Source of the DNA: CAWKOH01 sp963851245
GTDB taxonomy: Bacteria; Actinomycetota; Acidimicrobiia; Acidimicrobiales; Palsa-688
NCBI GenBank assembly: GCA_963851245.1
Contig: CAWKOH010000003.1
Span: 1 to 64,000, forward strand
Reading direction: 5' to 3'
DNA: 64,000 nt
The notes under the pieces are model-generated. The model had not been told where the DNA came from, made no database searches, and saw only the letters and a program-made list of their open reading frames with translations. Below are positions 51,072 to 59,104 of this stretch, piece by piece. A program made the position numbers and the translations under genes. How positions within the stretch are numbered: the first letter of the stretch is position 1; every line of letters begins with the position of its first letter.

Positions 51072-53186
51072 ATGACTTCTCTGCCCCGGCTCGCCGAGAT
51101 CGATGTCGAGCGCCTCAATGGGGTCGGGGGCAAGAACCGCGAGGCGCTGCTCAGCATCGGGATCTCGAGTGTGCTCGACCTGCTGACTCACTATCCCCGG
51201 CGCTACCTCGACCGTACCAATCAGGCGGCGATCGCCGACCTGGTCGAGGGGGTCGAAGCCATGGTGCTCGCCACGGTACGGAAGTCGTCGGCCCGGCGGA
51301 CCCGGCAAGGCCGCTCCCTCGTCGAGGTCGACCTGTTCGACGGCTCGAGCTATTTGAGGGCCACTTTCTTCAATCAGCCCTGGAGGGCCAAGCAGCTCCC
51401 CGAGGGCACCCAGGCCGTCTTGTTCGGGAAAGTCGAACGCTTCCGCGGCCGGCGGCAGATGACCAATCCGGTCGTGGACCTGGTCGGCGACCGGACGGGC
51501 CGGATAATCCCCGTTTACCCACAATCTGAGAAGGCCGGTTTGATGACCTGGCAGATCGCCGGCTGGGTGGCTGAATCGCTGCGGCGGGTCCAGTCCTTCG
51601 ACGATCCCCTGCCTGACGGTTGGAAGCAGGCGTTGGAGCTGGTCGGTCGGGACTGGGCCATGCACCAGATCCACGCCCCGGACTCGATGGGCGCAACTGT
51701 ACGGGCTCGCCAGCGGCTGGCTTTCGACGAGCTCCTCCGCCTCCAGCTGATCCTGGTGATGCGGAAGCGGGCCATTGAGCGGGACTCGGTCGGTATTCGC
51801 CACGACGTCAGCGGTGAGCTGGTGGGCCGGTTCCTCGACAGTCTTCCCTTTTCCCTGACCAAGGCTCAAGAGTCCGCGATTTCAGAGATCAGTGCCGACA
51901 TGGCGGGTCCCCATCCGATGCACCGGCTGCTGCAGGGCGACGTTGGCTCAGGCAAGACCGTCGTGGCTATCGCTGCTCTTCTGACAGGGGTGCAGGGCGG
52001 CCATCAGGGTGCACTCATGGCTCCGACCGAGGTGCTGGCCGAGCAACACTATTCGGGGGTCAGCGGCCTGGTCCGGGACCTGATGGTGCCGAGCGACCAG
52101 ACCCTTTTGCCGGATCGCCCCCTGCGAGTGGCTCTGCTCACGAACAGGACCACGGGAACCGAGCGGGCCCGCCTCCACGCCGGCCTGGCAGACGGCACCG
52201 TCGACATCCTGATCGGCACGCACGCTCTGCTTACCGAGGCGGTGGCGTTCCGATCGCTAGGGTGCGTGGTGATCGACGAGCAGCACCGCTTTGGTGTCGA
52301 GCAGCGGGCTGCTCTCAGGGACAAAGGACCGGGCCGGGTCGTCCCTGACGTCCTGGTGATGACGGCTACGCCAATCCCACGCACGGCAGCCATGACCGTC
52401 TACGGCGATCTGGACACCACCGTTCTTGCCGAGCTGCCTCCGGGACGGACACCTGTGACTACCACGTGGGCGCGCGGCTCGCTGGAGGAGGCCGCGGTCT
52501 GGGATCGGGTCCGAGACGAGGCCGGTGCCGGCCGCCAGGCTTATGTGGTGTGCCCGTTGGTGGAGGAGTCCGAGCGGGTGCAGGCCCGCTCCGCCTCCGA
52601 GGAACGAGACCGCCTGGCCGCCGGCGAGCTCTCCGGGCTGCGTATCGGCCTACTGCACGGTCAGATGGCTGCGAAAGACAAGGAAGCAGCCATGGAGGCC
52701 TTCCGTGGTCACGAACTTGACGTCCTCGTCGCCACCACCGTCATCGAAGTGGGAGTAGATGTCCCGAACGCCACCGTTATGGTGATCGAGGATGCCGACC
52801 GTTTCGGCATCGCCCAGCTCCACCAGCTGCGCGGGCGGGTCGGGAGGGGTCAGTACCCCTCCTGGTGCTACCTGCTCGGTGGCAGTGACAACCCCGAGGC
52901 CGAACAGCGGTTGTCGGCCCTCGAGCGCTCTACCGATGGATTCGAGCTCGCTGAGGTCGATCTCGAACTGCGGGGGGAGGGGACGATTCTGGGCACGCGA
53001 CAGAAGGGCGCTAGCGACTTGAGGCTGGCCTCTCTTCGACGAGACAAGGATCTGGTGGTGAAGGCCCGTGAGGTGGCATTCGACCTGGTCGATCGAGATC
53101 CCGGGCTGGCCGGCCTGCCAGACCTGGCCGAGGAGATCCGGTATCTGGTCGACGAGGAGGACCGGGACTTCCTGTTCAAGAGTTGA
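51072..53186 (+). CDS. recG: ATP-dependent DNA helicase RecG
   Basis: RecG remodels stalled replication forks by branch migration. The 704-residue protein has the N-terminal wedge/OB domain (VGGKNREALLSIGI, LLTHYPRRYLDRT), motif I LLQGDVGSGKTVVAIAAL (~residue 290), the DEQH-type motif II VVIDEQHRFGVEQRAALR, MTATPIPRTAAMTVYGDLD, and the C-terminal QLRGRVGRGQYPSWCYLL followed by FELAEVDLELRGEGTILGTRQ. ATG 51072 is preferred over TTG 51063. The last codons and stop are partly duplicated just downstream. Confidence 0.95.
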   Translation: MTSLPRLAEIDVERLNGVGGKNREALLSIGISSVLDLLTHYPRRYLDRTNQAAIADLVEGVEAMVLATVRKSSARRTRQGRSLVEVDLFDGSSYLRATFFNQPWRAKQLPEGTQAVLFGKVERFRGRRQMTNPVVDLVGDRTGRIIPVYPQSEKAGLMTWQIAGWVAESLRRVQSFDDPLPDGWKQALELVGRDWAMHQIHAPDSMGATVRARQRLAFDELLRLQLILVMRKRAIERDSVGIRHDVSGELVGRFLDSLPFSLTKAQESAISEISADMAGPHPMHRLLQGDVGSGKTVVAIAALLTGVQGGHQGALMAPTEVLAEQHYSGVSGLVRDLMVPSDQTLLPDRPLRVALLTNRTTGTERARLHAGLADGTVDILIGTHALLTEAVAFRSLGCVVIDEQHRFGVEQRAALRDKGPGRVVPDVLVMTATPIPRTAAMTVYGDLDTTVLAELPPGRTPVTTTWARGSLEEAAVWDRVRDEAGAGRQAYVVCPLVEESERVQARSASEERDRLAAGELSGLRIGLLHGQMAAKDKEAAMEAFRGHELDVLVATTVIEVGVDVPNATVMVIEDADRFGIAQLHQLRGRVGRGQYPSWCYLLGGSDNPEAEQRLSALERSTDGFELAEVDLELRGEGTILGTRQKGASDLRLASLRRDKDLVVKAREVAFDLVDRDPGLAGLPDLAEEIRYLVDEEDRDFLFKS

Positions 53187-53217
53187 CGAGCAGCCACTTC
53201 CGGTTCAAGCGCTGACG
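53167..53217 (+). repeat. 29-bp-period duplication spanning the recG stop
   Basis: The 22 nt at 53167-53188, which include the last codons and TGA of recG, recur at 53196-53217 with 19 of 22 positions identical. The copy keeps TGA but in another frame. Confidence 0.65.
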
Positions 53218-53218
53218 T

Positions 53219-53383
53219 TCAGGGCGAGTCGTCGGGGAGCACCAGGTCCCAGCGATCGAGGCAGTCCGAGCACCGGTAGGTGAGGATGTCGCCGGGCTGC
53301 GGCGGATCGTCATCGGGCCAGGTCGTCAACAGGTGGGCTGTCCCTCCGCAGTCGACGCAGGTGATCGTCTCGTCTGGGATCAT
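53219..53383 (-). CDS. Small zinc-ribbon protein, 54 aa
   Basis: A short gene on the minus strand between recG and rsmD. It encodes 54 residues starting IPDETITCVDCGGTAHLLTT, then PDDDPPQPGDILTYRCSDCLDRWDLVLPDD. Two C-x2-C pairs 32 residues apart form a zinc-ribbon or rubredoxin-like knuckle, and the acidic tail is typical of small actinobacterial proteins of this kind. Function unknown; a role in nucleic acid or protein contacts is inferred. Its ATG at 53383 faces the rsmD start only 20 nt away. Confidence 0.75.
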   Translation of the reverse strand: MIPDETITCVDCGGTAHLLTTWPDDDPPQPGDILTYRCSDCLDRWDLVLPDDSP

Positions 53384-53388
53384 GCCAG

Positions 53389-53394
53389 TACCTT
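53389..53394 (+). promoter_or_regulatory. Leaderless -10 element for rsmD
   Basis: TACCTT ends 8 nt before the GTG at 53403 and helps choose that start over ATG 53382, which overlaps the start of the divergent zinc-ribbon gene. Confidence 0.4.
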
Positions 53395-53402
53395 CTCACG
53401 GC

Positions 53403-53966
53403 GTGAGAGTGGTGGCCGGTGTGGCGAGGGGGCGGATTCTTCACGCCCCCCCGGGCCGCAGCACCCGGCCCACCAGCGACCGGGTGCGGGAAGCCATATT
53501 TTCGATCCTGACGAGCATGGACATGGTCGAGGGTGCCGTGATGCTCGATCTCTTCGCCGGCACCGGAGCACTCGGCATCGAGGCCCTCTCGCGTGGCGCC
53601 GCCGCCGTGACCTTCGTCGATTCGGACCCGCAAGCACAGAAGGCCATCAAGTCCAACCTGCCGGTACTCGGCGACTTGCAGGCTCGAGCGGTGGTGGTGA
53701 AGGCGGACGTGTTCCGCTACTGCGCTCAGGCGCCGCGGGTGGATGTGGTACTCGCTGATCCGCCTTACGCGTTCGGCTCCTGGAGCGCCCTACTGGGGTT
53801 GCTCCGTTGCCGGACCGAGGTCCTCGTAGCCGAAACGGGCTCAGGCTGGGATCCCGCTCCCGGGTGGGAGACTGTGAAGGAGAGGAAATACGGCAGTACC
53901 GTGGTAACGGTCGTGCAATCCCTGTCCCGCCCCCAGGCGTCCGTACGCCAAGAAGGTGAACCTTGA
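53403..53966 (+). CDS. rsmD: 16S rRNA (guanine(966)-N(2))-methyltransferase
   Basis: RsmD methylates G966 of 16S rRNA in the assembled small subunit. The 187-residue enzyme begins RVVAGVARGRILHAPPG, has TSDRVREAIFSIL, the SAM-binding VMLDLFAGTGALGIEALSRGAAAVTFVD and the DPPYAFG catalytic motif at ~residue 122. GTG 53403 gives the usual N-terminus. The gene overlaps coaD by TTGA, and coaD follows in nearly all related genomes, so the pair is an operon. Confidence 0.92.
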   Translation: MRVVAGVARGRILHAPPGRSTRPTSDRVREAIFSILTSMDMVEGAVMLDLFAGTGALGIEALSRGAAAVTFVDSDPQAQKAIKSNLPVLGDLQARAVVVKADVFRYCAQAPRVDVVLADPPYAFGSWSALLGLLRCRTEVLVAETGSGWDPAPGWETVKERKYGSTVVTVVQSLSRPQASVRQEGEP

Positions 53967-54460
53967 AGACCGCGTTGTTCCCGGGATCCTTCGATCCATT
54001 TCACAACGGACACCTGGAGATCGTCGAGATCGCGTCAAAGATATTCGATCATGTGATCGTGGCACCGATGCGCAATACCCAGAAGGGGGAGCCCCTTTTC
54101 ACCCTTCAAGAGCGCATCGACATGATCGCCGAGACGGTTGCTTACCTCGACAACGTCACGCTCGAGTCCTTCTCCAGCTTGGTAGTCGACCTGGCTCGCC
54201 AGGTCGGCGCCGACGTGCTGATCAAGGGTCTCCGGGTGGCGTCCGACGCGGAAGCGGAGCTGCAGCAGGCCCAGATGAACCGGCGGGTGGCCGGTATCGA
54301 AACCGTTTTCATCCCGTCGTCCTCGGAATACTCGTTCATCGCCTCCAAGTACGTCCGGGACTTCGCCCGCTTTGGAGGGGCTGACCGGATCGGTTCGACT
54401 GTCCCCGCGCCGGTTCTGATCAAGCTCAAGGAGAAGTTCGCATCGGGGGCGGAGCCGTGA
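53963..54460 (+). CDS. coaD: Phosphopantetheine adenylyltransferase
   Basis: CoaD catalyses the fourth step of coenzyme A synthesis. The 165-residue enzyme has ALFPGSFDPFHNGHLEIVEIA with the T/HxGH nucleotide motif (HNGH, residues 14-17), the RVASDAEAELQQAQMNRRV region, SSSEYSFIASKYVRDFARFGG with the C-terminal ISSTxxR-like helix. It starts at TTG 53963 overlapping rsmD. GTGA overlap with the next gene indicates an operon rsmD-coaD-sepIVA-DUF177. Confidence 0.95.
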   Translation: MKTALFPGSFDPFHNGHLEIVEIASKIFDHVIVAPMRNTQKGEPLFTLQERIDMIAETVAYLDNVTLESFSSLVVDLARQVGADVLIKGLRVASDAEAELQQAQMNRRVAGIETVFIPSSSEYSFIASKYVRDFARFGGADRIGSTVPAPVLIKLKEKFASGAEP

Positions 54461-55032
54461 GCGGAATCGGCGACAGTCCGACGGTGCCCGACACCGAGGA
54501 GCTAATTCGCCGGGTGGCCGAGATAATCGACGGCACCCGGGCATTGCCGTTGTCCTCGTCGGTCAAGCTCGACAACAAGGACGAGGTGCTCGAACTCCTG
54601 GACGAGGCATCGCATCGCCTGCCAGAAGAGACCCGCCAGGCCCGCTGGCTGCTCAAGGAGCGGGACGAGTACCTGGCCAAGATGCAGCGCGAGGGCGACG
54701 ATCTGGTTCAGGAGGCCCGTCTGCAGGCCGAGCGAATGGTCCAGAGGACGGAGATCGTTCGGGAGGCACAGCAGACGGCCCGACGCATCGTTGAGGACGC
54801 TCGCGACGAGGCTCGGCGCCTCCGCCTCGAGGCGGAGGATTATTGCGACCAGAAGCTGGCCGCCTTCGAGGTGGTACTGGACCGGACCATCAAAACCGTG
54901 GCTGCCGGGCGGGAGAAGCTGTCGGTGACACCCCCACCGATCCTCGACGGCCGGGACACAGACATTGCAGGCGTCGAAGATGACGGCGGCACCGGGTTCG
55001 AAGAGGCCTTCTTCGATCAGGACCACCCGTAG
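54457..55032 (+). CDS. sepIVA: DivIVA-like coiled-coil protein, SepIVA homologue
   Basis: A 191-residue coiled-coil protein. The N-terminal part (EELIRRVAEIIDGTRALPLSSSVKLDNKDEVLELLDEAS) and the long charged helix (KERDEYLAKMQREGDDLVQEARLQAERMVQRTEIVREAQQTARRIVEDARDEARRLRLEAEDYCDQKL) fit the DivIVA-type SepIVA of mycobacteria, which sits beside DUF177 and rnc there as here. It probably acts in septum and cell-wall placement. GTG 54457 overlaps the coaD stop. The C-terminal tail is acidic and disordered. Confidence 0.78.
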   Translation: MSGIGDSPTVPDTEELIRRVAEIIDGTRALPLSSSVKLDNKDEVLELLDEASHRLPEETRQARWLLKERDEYLAKMQREGDDLVQEARLQAERMVQRTEIVREAQQTARRIVEDARDEARRLRLEAEDYCDQKLAAFEVVLDRTIKTVAAGREKLSVTPPPILDGRDTDIAGVEDDGGTGFEEAFFDQDHP

Positions 55033-55048
55033 GGGATCGGGAGGAGCC

Positions 55049-55603
55049 ATGAGCACCGGCCGGTGGCTGGTTCCCGTCAGGACCCTTCGACGGTCGACCG
55101 GTGTCAGGCGGCACGAGCTCCGCAGTGGGCGGGTGGGCGAGCTCAGGGTGGCGGCCAGCATCGTGCCCGCGGATGCCGAGGTCACCGCCGACGCCCTGCT
55201 CGACTCCGTCGACGGCGGCGTCGAGGTCACGGCCGACGTGAGCGCCCCATGGAGGGGGGAGTGCCGCCGGTGTCTGAAGCCGGTCGAGGGGAGGCTGCGG
55301 TGCAAGGTGCGCGAGGTCTACCGGCCGCGCCGTAGTCAGGAAGGGCCCGACGACGATGAGGACACCTACGAGTTGCAACCAGACCACCTGGATCTGGAAC
55401 CGCTCGTTCGTGACGCTCTTCTACTCGAGTTGCCCCTCGCCCCCCTGTGCCGGGAGGACTGCCTCGGCCTGTGCCCGACGTGCGGCGCCGACCGCAACGA
55501 AGGGCTTTGCGAATGTCCCTCACCCTCCAGCGACCCCCGCTGGGCTGCTCTGGACGTTCTTCTCGAAGGCCCTGGCCACCCGCCGGGCGGCGCCACCGCC
55601 TAA
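55049..55603 (+). CDS. DUF177 (YceD-type) protein
   Basis: A 184-residue DUF177 protein, the family genetically linked to rpmF and to 23S rRNA or L32 function in several bacteria. It shows VEVTADVSAPWRGECRRCLKPVEGRL with a C-x2-C pair and the C-terminal PLAPLCREDCLGLCPTCGADRNEGLCEC, a cysteine-rich segment that may bind zinc. GGGAGGAG precedes the ATG at 55049. It is directly upstream of rpmF, as in most bacteria. Confidence 0.88.
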   Translation: MSTGRWLVPVRTLRRSTGVRRHELRSGRVGELRVAASIVPADAEVTADALLDSVDGGVEVTADVSAPWRGECRRCLKPVEGRLRCKVREVYRPRRSQEGPDDDEDTYELQPDHLDLEPLVRDALLLELPLAPLCREDCLGLCPTCGADRNEGLCECPSPSSDPRWAALDVLLEGPGHPPGGATA

Positions 55604-55712
55604 AGTGGACCGGCCGCGCGACGGGGTAGCCCCTCGCACGGGCAGCAGCCGCATAGTGACGCCCCGCGATTGAGATCAGGGGCCACATCCCGACACAGAA
55701 AGCCGTGCTTCC

Positions 55713-55892
55713 ATGGCCGTCCCCAAGAAGAAAACGTCAAAGGCTAAGAGCCGCAGCCGCCGGGCCAGCGCCTGGACTTTGCACGCTCCGGCTCGGAGCG
55801 TGTGCCCCCAGTGCCACAACGCCAAGCTGCCCCACGTGGTCTGCCCGAACTGCGGGTGGTACAAGGGTCGCCAGGCCGTCGACGTTGGTTGA
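55713..55892 (+). CDS. rpmF: 50S ribosomal protein L32
   Basis: L32 of 59 residues: AVPKKKTSKAKSRSRRASAWTL with the basic N-terminus, then CPQCHNAKLPHVVCPNCGWYKGRQ, a two-knuckle zinc ribbon. The ATG at 55713 follows 110 nt after the DUF177 stop. The plsX start overlaps its last codons, as is common. The DUF177-rpmF-plsX-acpP order is conserved. Confidence 0.95.
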   Translation: MAVPKKKTSKAKSRSRRASAWTLHAPARSVCPQCHNAKLPHVVCPNCGWYKGRQAVDVG

Positions 55893-56895
55893 GCGTGGCG
55901 GGGCCGCGAGCAGCCGCCTGCCGGTTGCCGTGGACGCCATGGGGGGCGACAAGGCTCCCAGTGAGATAGTCGCCGGCGCCATCCAGGCGGCCGAAGCGGG
56001 TCTGGCCGTCGTGCTGGTTGGCGACCCGGGACGCATCGGTGATACCGGCGGTCTCGAGGTCATCCCGGCTTTCGAGACGGTGGACATGGATGAGGATCCG
56101 GCCCGGGCCGTGCGCACCAAGAAGGACTCGTCACTGGTCCGGTCGGCCGAAGCGGTCCGCGACGGCAAGGCCTGCGCCATGGTCAGCGCCGGCAACACCG
56201 GGGCGGCGATGGCCAGCGCCCTGTTTCGCATGGGCCGCATCCGCGGCGTGAGCCGGCCGGCGATCGCCACGACCATCCCGGTTCCTGGCACGACGCCGAC
56301 CCTGCTGCTGGACTCCGGCGCCAACGCCGAATGCAACGCAAGCTGGTTGGTCCAGTTCGCCCAGATGGGGGCCGCCTTCTCCCGTCAACGGTTCGGCATC
56401 GCCGAGCCGAGAGTGGGTCTGCTCTCCATCGGCGAGGAGCCGGGCAAGGGCAGCCCCCTTGTAAAGGAGACTTTCGAGTTGCTCGCCGACGGCGCCGCTG
56501 GCCCCGCTCTGCATTTCATCGGCAACGTCGAGGGCCGGGACGTCATGTCGGATTCAGTAGATGTGGTGGTAACTGACGGTTTCACAGGCAATGTCGTGCT
56601 CAAGACCCTCGAGGGGTCGATGCGGTTTGCCATGAAGACGGTGCTGGCCGCCATGTCATCGACCGAAGAGGCCAAGCTGGCCTCAGAGGCTATTCTGCCG
56701 GCCCTGCTCCCGCTGGTGGAGGAGCTGGATCCCGACACATACGGGGGAGCGATGCTCCTCGGCGTGGACGGAGTGTGCATAATCAGCCATGGGTCCTCGT
56801 CCGCCAAAGCCATCCTGAACGCCGTCGGAGTGGCCCACGACGCCGTCACAGAGGGGCTGGTCGATCGGCTGCGAGCGTCCATCTCCCCCGACTGA
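55885..56895 (+). CDS. plsX: Phosphate acyltransferase PlsX
   Basis: PlsX turns acyl-ACP into acyl-phosphate, feeding phospholipid synthesis. The 336-residue protein starts VAVDAMGGDKAPSEIVAGAIQA, has CAMVSAGNTGAAMASALFRMGRI, TLLLDSGANAECNASWLVQFAQMG, VTDGFTGNVVLKTLEG and the C-terminal GGAMLLGVDGVCIISHGSSSAKAILNAV. TTG 55885 is used because no ATG or GTG gives a full N-terminus without overlapping rpmF further. acpP follows after 81 nt. Confidence 0.93.
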   Translation: MVERGGAASSRLPVAVDAMGGDKAPSEIVAGAIQAAEAGLAVVLVGDPGRIGDTGGLEVIPAFETVDMDEDPARAVRTKKDSSLVRSAEAVRDGKACAMVSAGNTGAAMASALFRMGRIRGVSRPAIATTIPVPGTTPTLLLDSGANAECNASWLVQFAQMGAAFSRQRFGIAEPRVGLLSIGEEPGKGSPLVKETFELLADGAAGPALHFIGNVEGRDVMSDSVDVVVTDGFTGNVVLKTLEGSMRFAMKTVLAAMSSTEEAKLASEAILPALLPLVEELDPDTYGGAMLLGVDGVCIISHGSSSAKAILNAVGVAHDAVTEGLVDRLRASISPD

Positions 56896-56976
56896 ACCAG
56901 CCCCCTGGTGTCACCGACGCCGCCCGGAGTTGCGTGACCGGGGCGATATCATCAGGCTGCGAGATGAGGAGAGTCA

Positions 56977-57273
56977 GTGCCTGCTGAGACCCACGTCGAA
57001 CGGAGTCCCCTGGACCGCCAGGAAGTCTTCGAGCTCATCCAAGGCTGCCTAGCCGACATTCTGGAGATCAGCCCCGACACCGTCACCGAAGGCGCCTCGT
57101 TCGGGGATGATCTCGGGGCCGACTCCCTGGCTCTAATAGAGCTGGTGGAAGCCCTCGAGGAAGAGTTGTCAGAGAGAACTGCGGGCTTTCGTATCGACGA
57201 CGAAGACTTAGAGGACCTGAAGACCGTGCGCGACGCGGTCGACTACGTGGTGGCCAAGCTCCAGGCGAGCTGA
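56977..57273 (+). CDS. acpP: Acyl carrier protein
   Basis: A 98-residue acyl carrier protein, longer than the usual 78-80 because of a ~15-residue N-terminal extension. The phosphopantetheine Ser is in DDLGADSLALIELVEALEEEL and the helix-3 motif FRIDDEDLEDLKTVRDAVDYVV follows. GAGGAGA lies before the GTG at 56977, and TATCAT at 56947-56952 is a plausible -10. The rnc frame begins right after its TGA, in the same frame. Confidence 0.93.
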   Translation: MPAETHVERSPLDRQEVFELIQGCLADILEISPDTVTEGASFGDDLGADSLALIELVEALEEELSERTAGFRIDDEDLEDLKTVRDAVDYVVAKLQAS

Positions 57274-57276
57274 GTC

Positions 57277-58149
57277 CTGGATCCCGACCCCGTACCCGAG
57301 AACCTGCAACTGCCGAACGGACCGGCAGCCGAGGGTGAGCTCGCAAGATCGGAGCTTGCGGGCAGACTGGGCTGGGCCGTAAACGACCACTCCCTCCTCT
57401 TCCAGTCGTTGTGCCACCGGTCGTGGTGCGCGGAGAACCCGAGATCGAGCTCCAATGAGCGACTGGAGTTTTTGGGCGACGCCGTACTGGGCCTGGTCGT
57501 GACGGACCATCTGTTCCGTACCTACCCTGAGATGCCCGAAGGGGAGCTCGCCAAGGTGCGGGCGTCGGTCGTGAACTCGGCCGCCCTCGCCGAGCTGGCG
57601 GCCGAGCTCGACGTCGGCGCCGGGCTGATGCTCGGGAAGGGGGAGGATCAGTCCGGTGGGCGGGAGAAGCCCTCGATCCTCGCCGACGCCACGGAGGCGT
57701 TGATAGGGGCGGTGTACCTGGACCGGGGCTGGGCAGCAGCCGCCGCCATGGTGATGCGCCTGCTTGGAGACCGAATCGAAGTGGCGGCCGCCGGGCCGGG
57801 CGGCCAGGACTACAAAACCCGGTTGCAAGAGCTGTGCGCCCGGCAGTTCGATCAGCTACCCATCTACTCCCTGCGCGACGAGGGACCCGATCACGCCAAG
57901 GCCTTCGAGGCCGTCGTCCATGTGCACGGGCGCCCTCAGGGTTTCGGTCGGGGCCGGTCGAAGAAGCAGGCCGAGCAAGCCGCAGCCAGAGAGGCGTGGG
58001 AGCGTTTGAAGACCACAGTCGATGGCGGCACCGGGCCCAGGACTTTGCGCGGAGCCGTTTCTCAACGCGGGTCGAGCCGCAGACCACCTCCCGAGCCCGG
58101 ACCGCGGTCTGGCTATGAACCCGGTATGGGTCCCGGATCAGGAAGCTGA
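57277..58149 (+). CDS. rnc: Ribonuclease III
   Basis: RNase III cleaves double-stranded RNA in rRNA and mRNA maturation. The ~290-residue protein has the catalytic NERLEFLGDAVLGLVV (metal-binding Glu/Asp), the family's DATEALIGAVYLDRGW, the linker and a dsRNA-binding domain (DYKTRLQELCARQFDQLPIYSL, RGRSKKQAEQAAAREAWERL). No ATG, GTG or TTG lies in frame before the conserved first helix (GWAVNDHSLLFQSLCHRSW); the only earlier TTG at 57409 would delete part of it. CTG 57277 has an AGGCGAG site 7 nt upstream and is taken as the start. The C-terminal ~40 residues are a Pro/Gly-rich tail. Confidence 0.85.
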   Translation: MDPDPVPENLQLPNGPAAEGELARSELAGRLGWAVNDHSLLFQSLCHRSWCAENPRSSSNERLEFLGDAVLGLVVTDHLFRTYPEMPEGELAKVRASVVNSAALAELAAELDVGAGLMLGKGEDQSGGREKPSILADATEALIGAVYLDRGWAAAAAMVMRLLGDRIEVAAAGPGGQDYKTRLQELCARQFDQLPIYSLRDEGPDHAKAFEAVVHVHGRPQGFGRGRSKKQAEQAAAREAWERLKTTVDGGTGPRTLRGAVSQRGSSRRPPPEPGPRSGYEPGMGPGSGS

Positions 58150-58152
58150 GCG

Positions 58153-58989
58153 GTGCCCGAGCTTCCTGAGGTCGAGACCATCCGCCGTGACATCGACAAG
58201 GAGTTCGTCAACAAGAAGATCAAGAAGGTCGACGTCTCCGGTACCCGATCGGTGCGACGTCACGGGACGGCCAAGGACTTCATCTCGAAGGTGGAGGGCC
58301 GCAAGGTCGTCGCCACCCGACGACGGGGGAAGTACCTGCTGCTGAAACTGGACAGCGGCAACGTCCTGGTTACCCACCTCGGCATGAGCGGCCAGCTCCT
58401 CCGCGCTAACCCGAAGGAACCCTTGCCCAAGCACACCCATGTGGTCCTGACCTTCGTCGGAGCCCCTCAGCTTCGATTCGTCGATCCGAGGACCTTCGGC
58501 GAGCTCTTCGTCACTGCTCCCGAACGGCTCGAGGAGGAAGTGCCCGAGCTGGCCCACCTGGGCTTCGACCCGCTGGACGATCAGATGGCATGGACCCGGT
58601 TCGGCGAAATGCTGATCTCCCGTCATGCCAAGTTGAAGCCGTTGCTGATGGATCAGCGCGTCGTCGCCGGAATCGGCAACATGTACGCGGACGAGATCCT
58701 GTTCGCGGCCGGCCTTCGACACGATCGGAGCTCGGACGACCTGACGCCGCAAGAGGTCCGCCGGCTGTACCGGGCCATGATCGAGACGCTGCAAGAAGCG
58801 ATCAAGCATCGGGGATCGTCGCTGGCGGACGAGCAGTACCGCGACCTGTTCGGGGAAGCAGGCGAGTTCCAGCATCTGCACAACGTCTATGACCGAGAGG
58901 GTGCGGCCTGTCCCCGCTGCCGCAGCGTGATCGTCCGGATCAAGGCCAACGGCCGGAGTAGCTTCTTCTGCCCTCATTGCCAGATTTAG
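58153..58989 (+). CDS. mutM: Formamidopyrimidine-DNA glycosylase
   Basis: MutM removes 8-oxoguanine and formamidopyrimidines. The 278-residue protein starts with the catalytic Pro in PELPEVETIRRDI (the GTG codes Met, Pro is residue 2), has the Lys in ATRRRGKYLLLKL, VTHLGMSGQLL, the VVAGIGNMYADEIL motif and a C-terminal zinc finger CPRC...CPHC. The stop codon lies in an 18-bp duplication. Its position between rnc and smc is conserved in actinobacteria. Confidence 0.95.
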   Translation: MPELPEVETIRRDIDKEFVNKKIKKVDVSGTRSVRRHGTAKDFISKVEGRKVVATRRRGKYLLLKLDSGNVLVTHLGMSGQLLRANPKEPLPKHTHVVLTFVGAPQLRFVDPRTFGELFVTAPERLEEEVPELAHLGFDPLDDQMAWTRFGEMLISRHAKLKPLLMDQRVVAGIGNMYADEILFAAGLRHDRSSDDLTPQEVRRLYRAMIETLQEAIKHRGSSLADEQYRDLFGEAGEFQHLHNVYDREGAACPRCRSVIVRIKANGRSSFFCPHCQI

Positions 58990-59007
58990 CCTCATTCGCA
59001 GATCTGG
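58972..59007 (+). repeat. 18-bp tandem duplication spanning the mutM stop
   Basis: The 18 nt at 58972-58989, which encode the last five residues and TAG of MutM, recur at 58990-59007 with 14 of 18 positions identical; in the copy TAG has become TGG. The remaining gap to smc holds nothing else recognisable. Confidence 0.6.
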
Positions 59008-59104
59008 TTGTGGGGACGGGAATTTGCGGCGCCATCCACCAATCCCGGCCGTTGAGAAGGCACGGTTAGAGGGTGCATATCCATCCCGCTAAGTTGGCCC
59101 GGCC

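Noticed and set aside
57271..57411. acpP-rnc fusion by readthrough
   Set aside because: Both parts are complete families with their own folds and a TGA between; a CTG start with a Shine-Dalgarno site explains rnc better.
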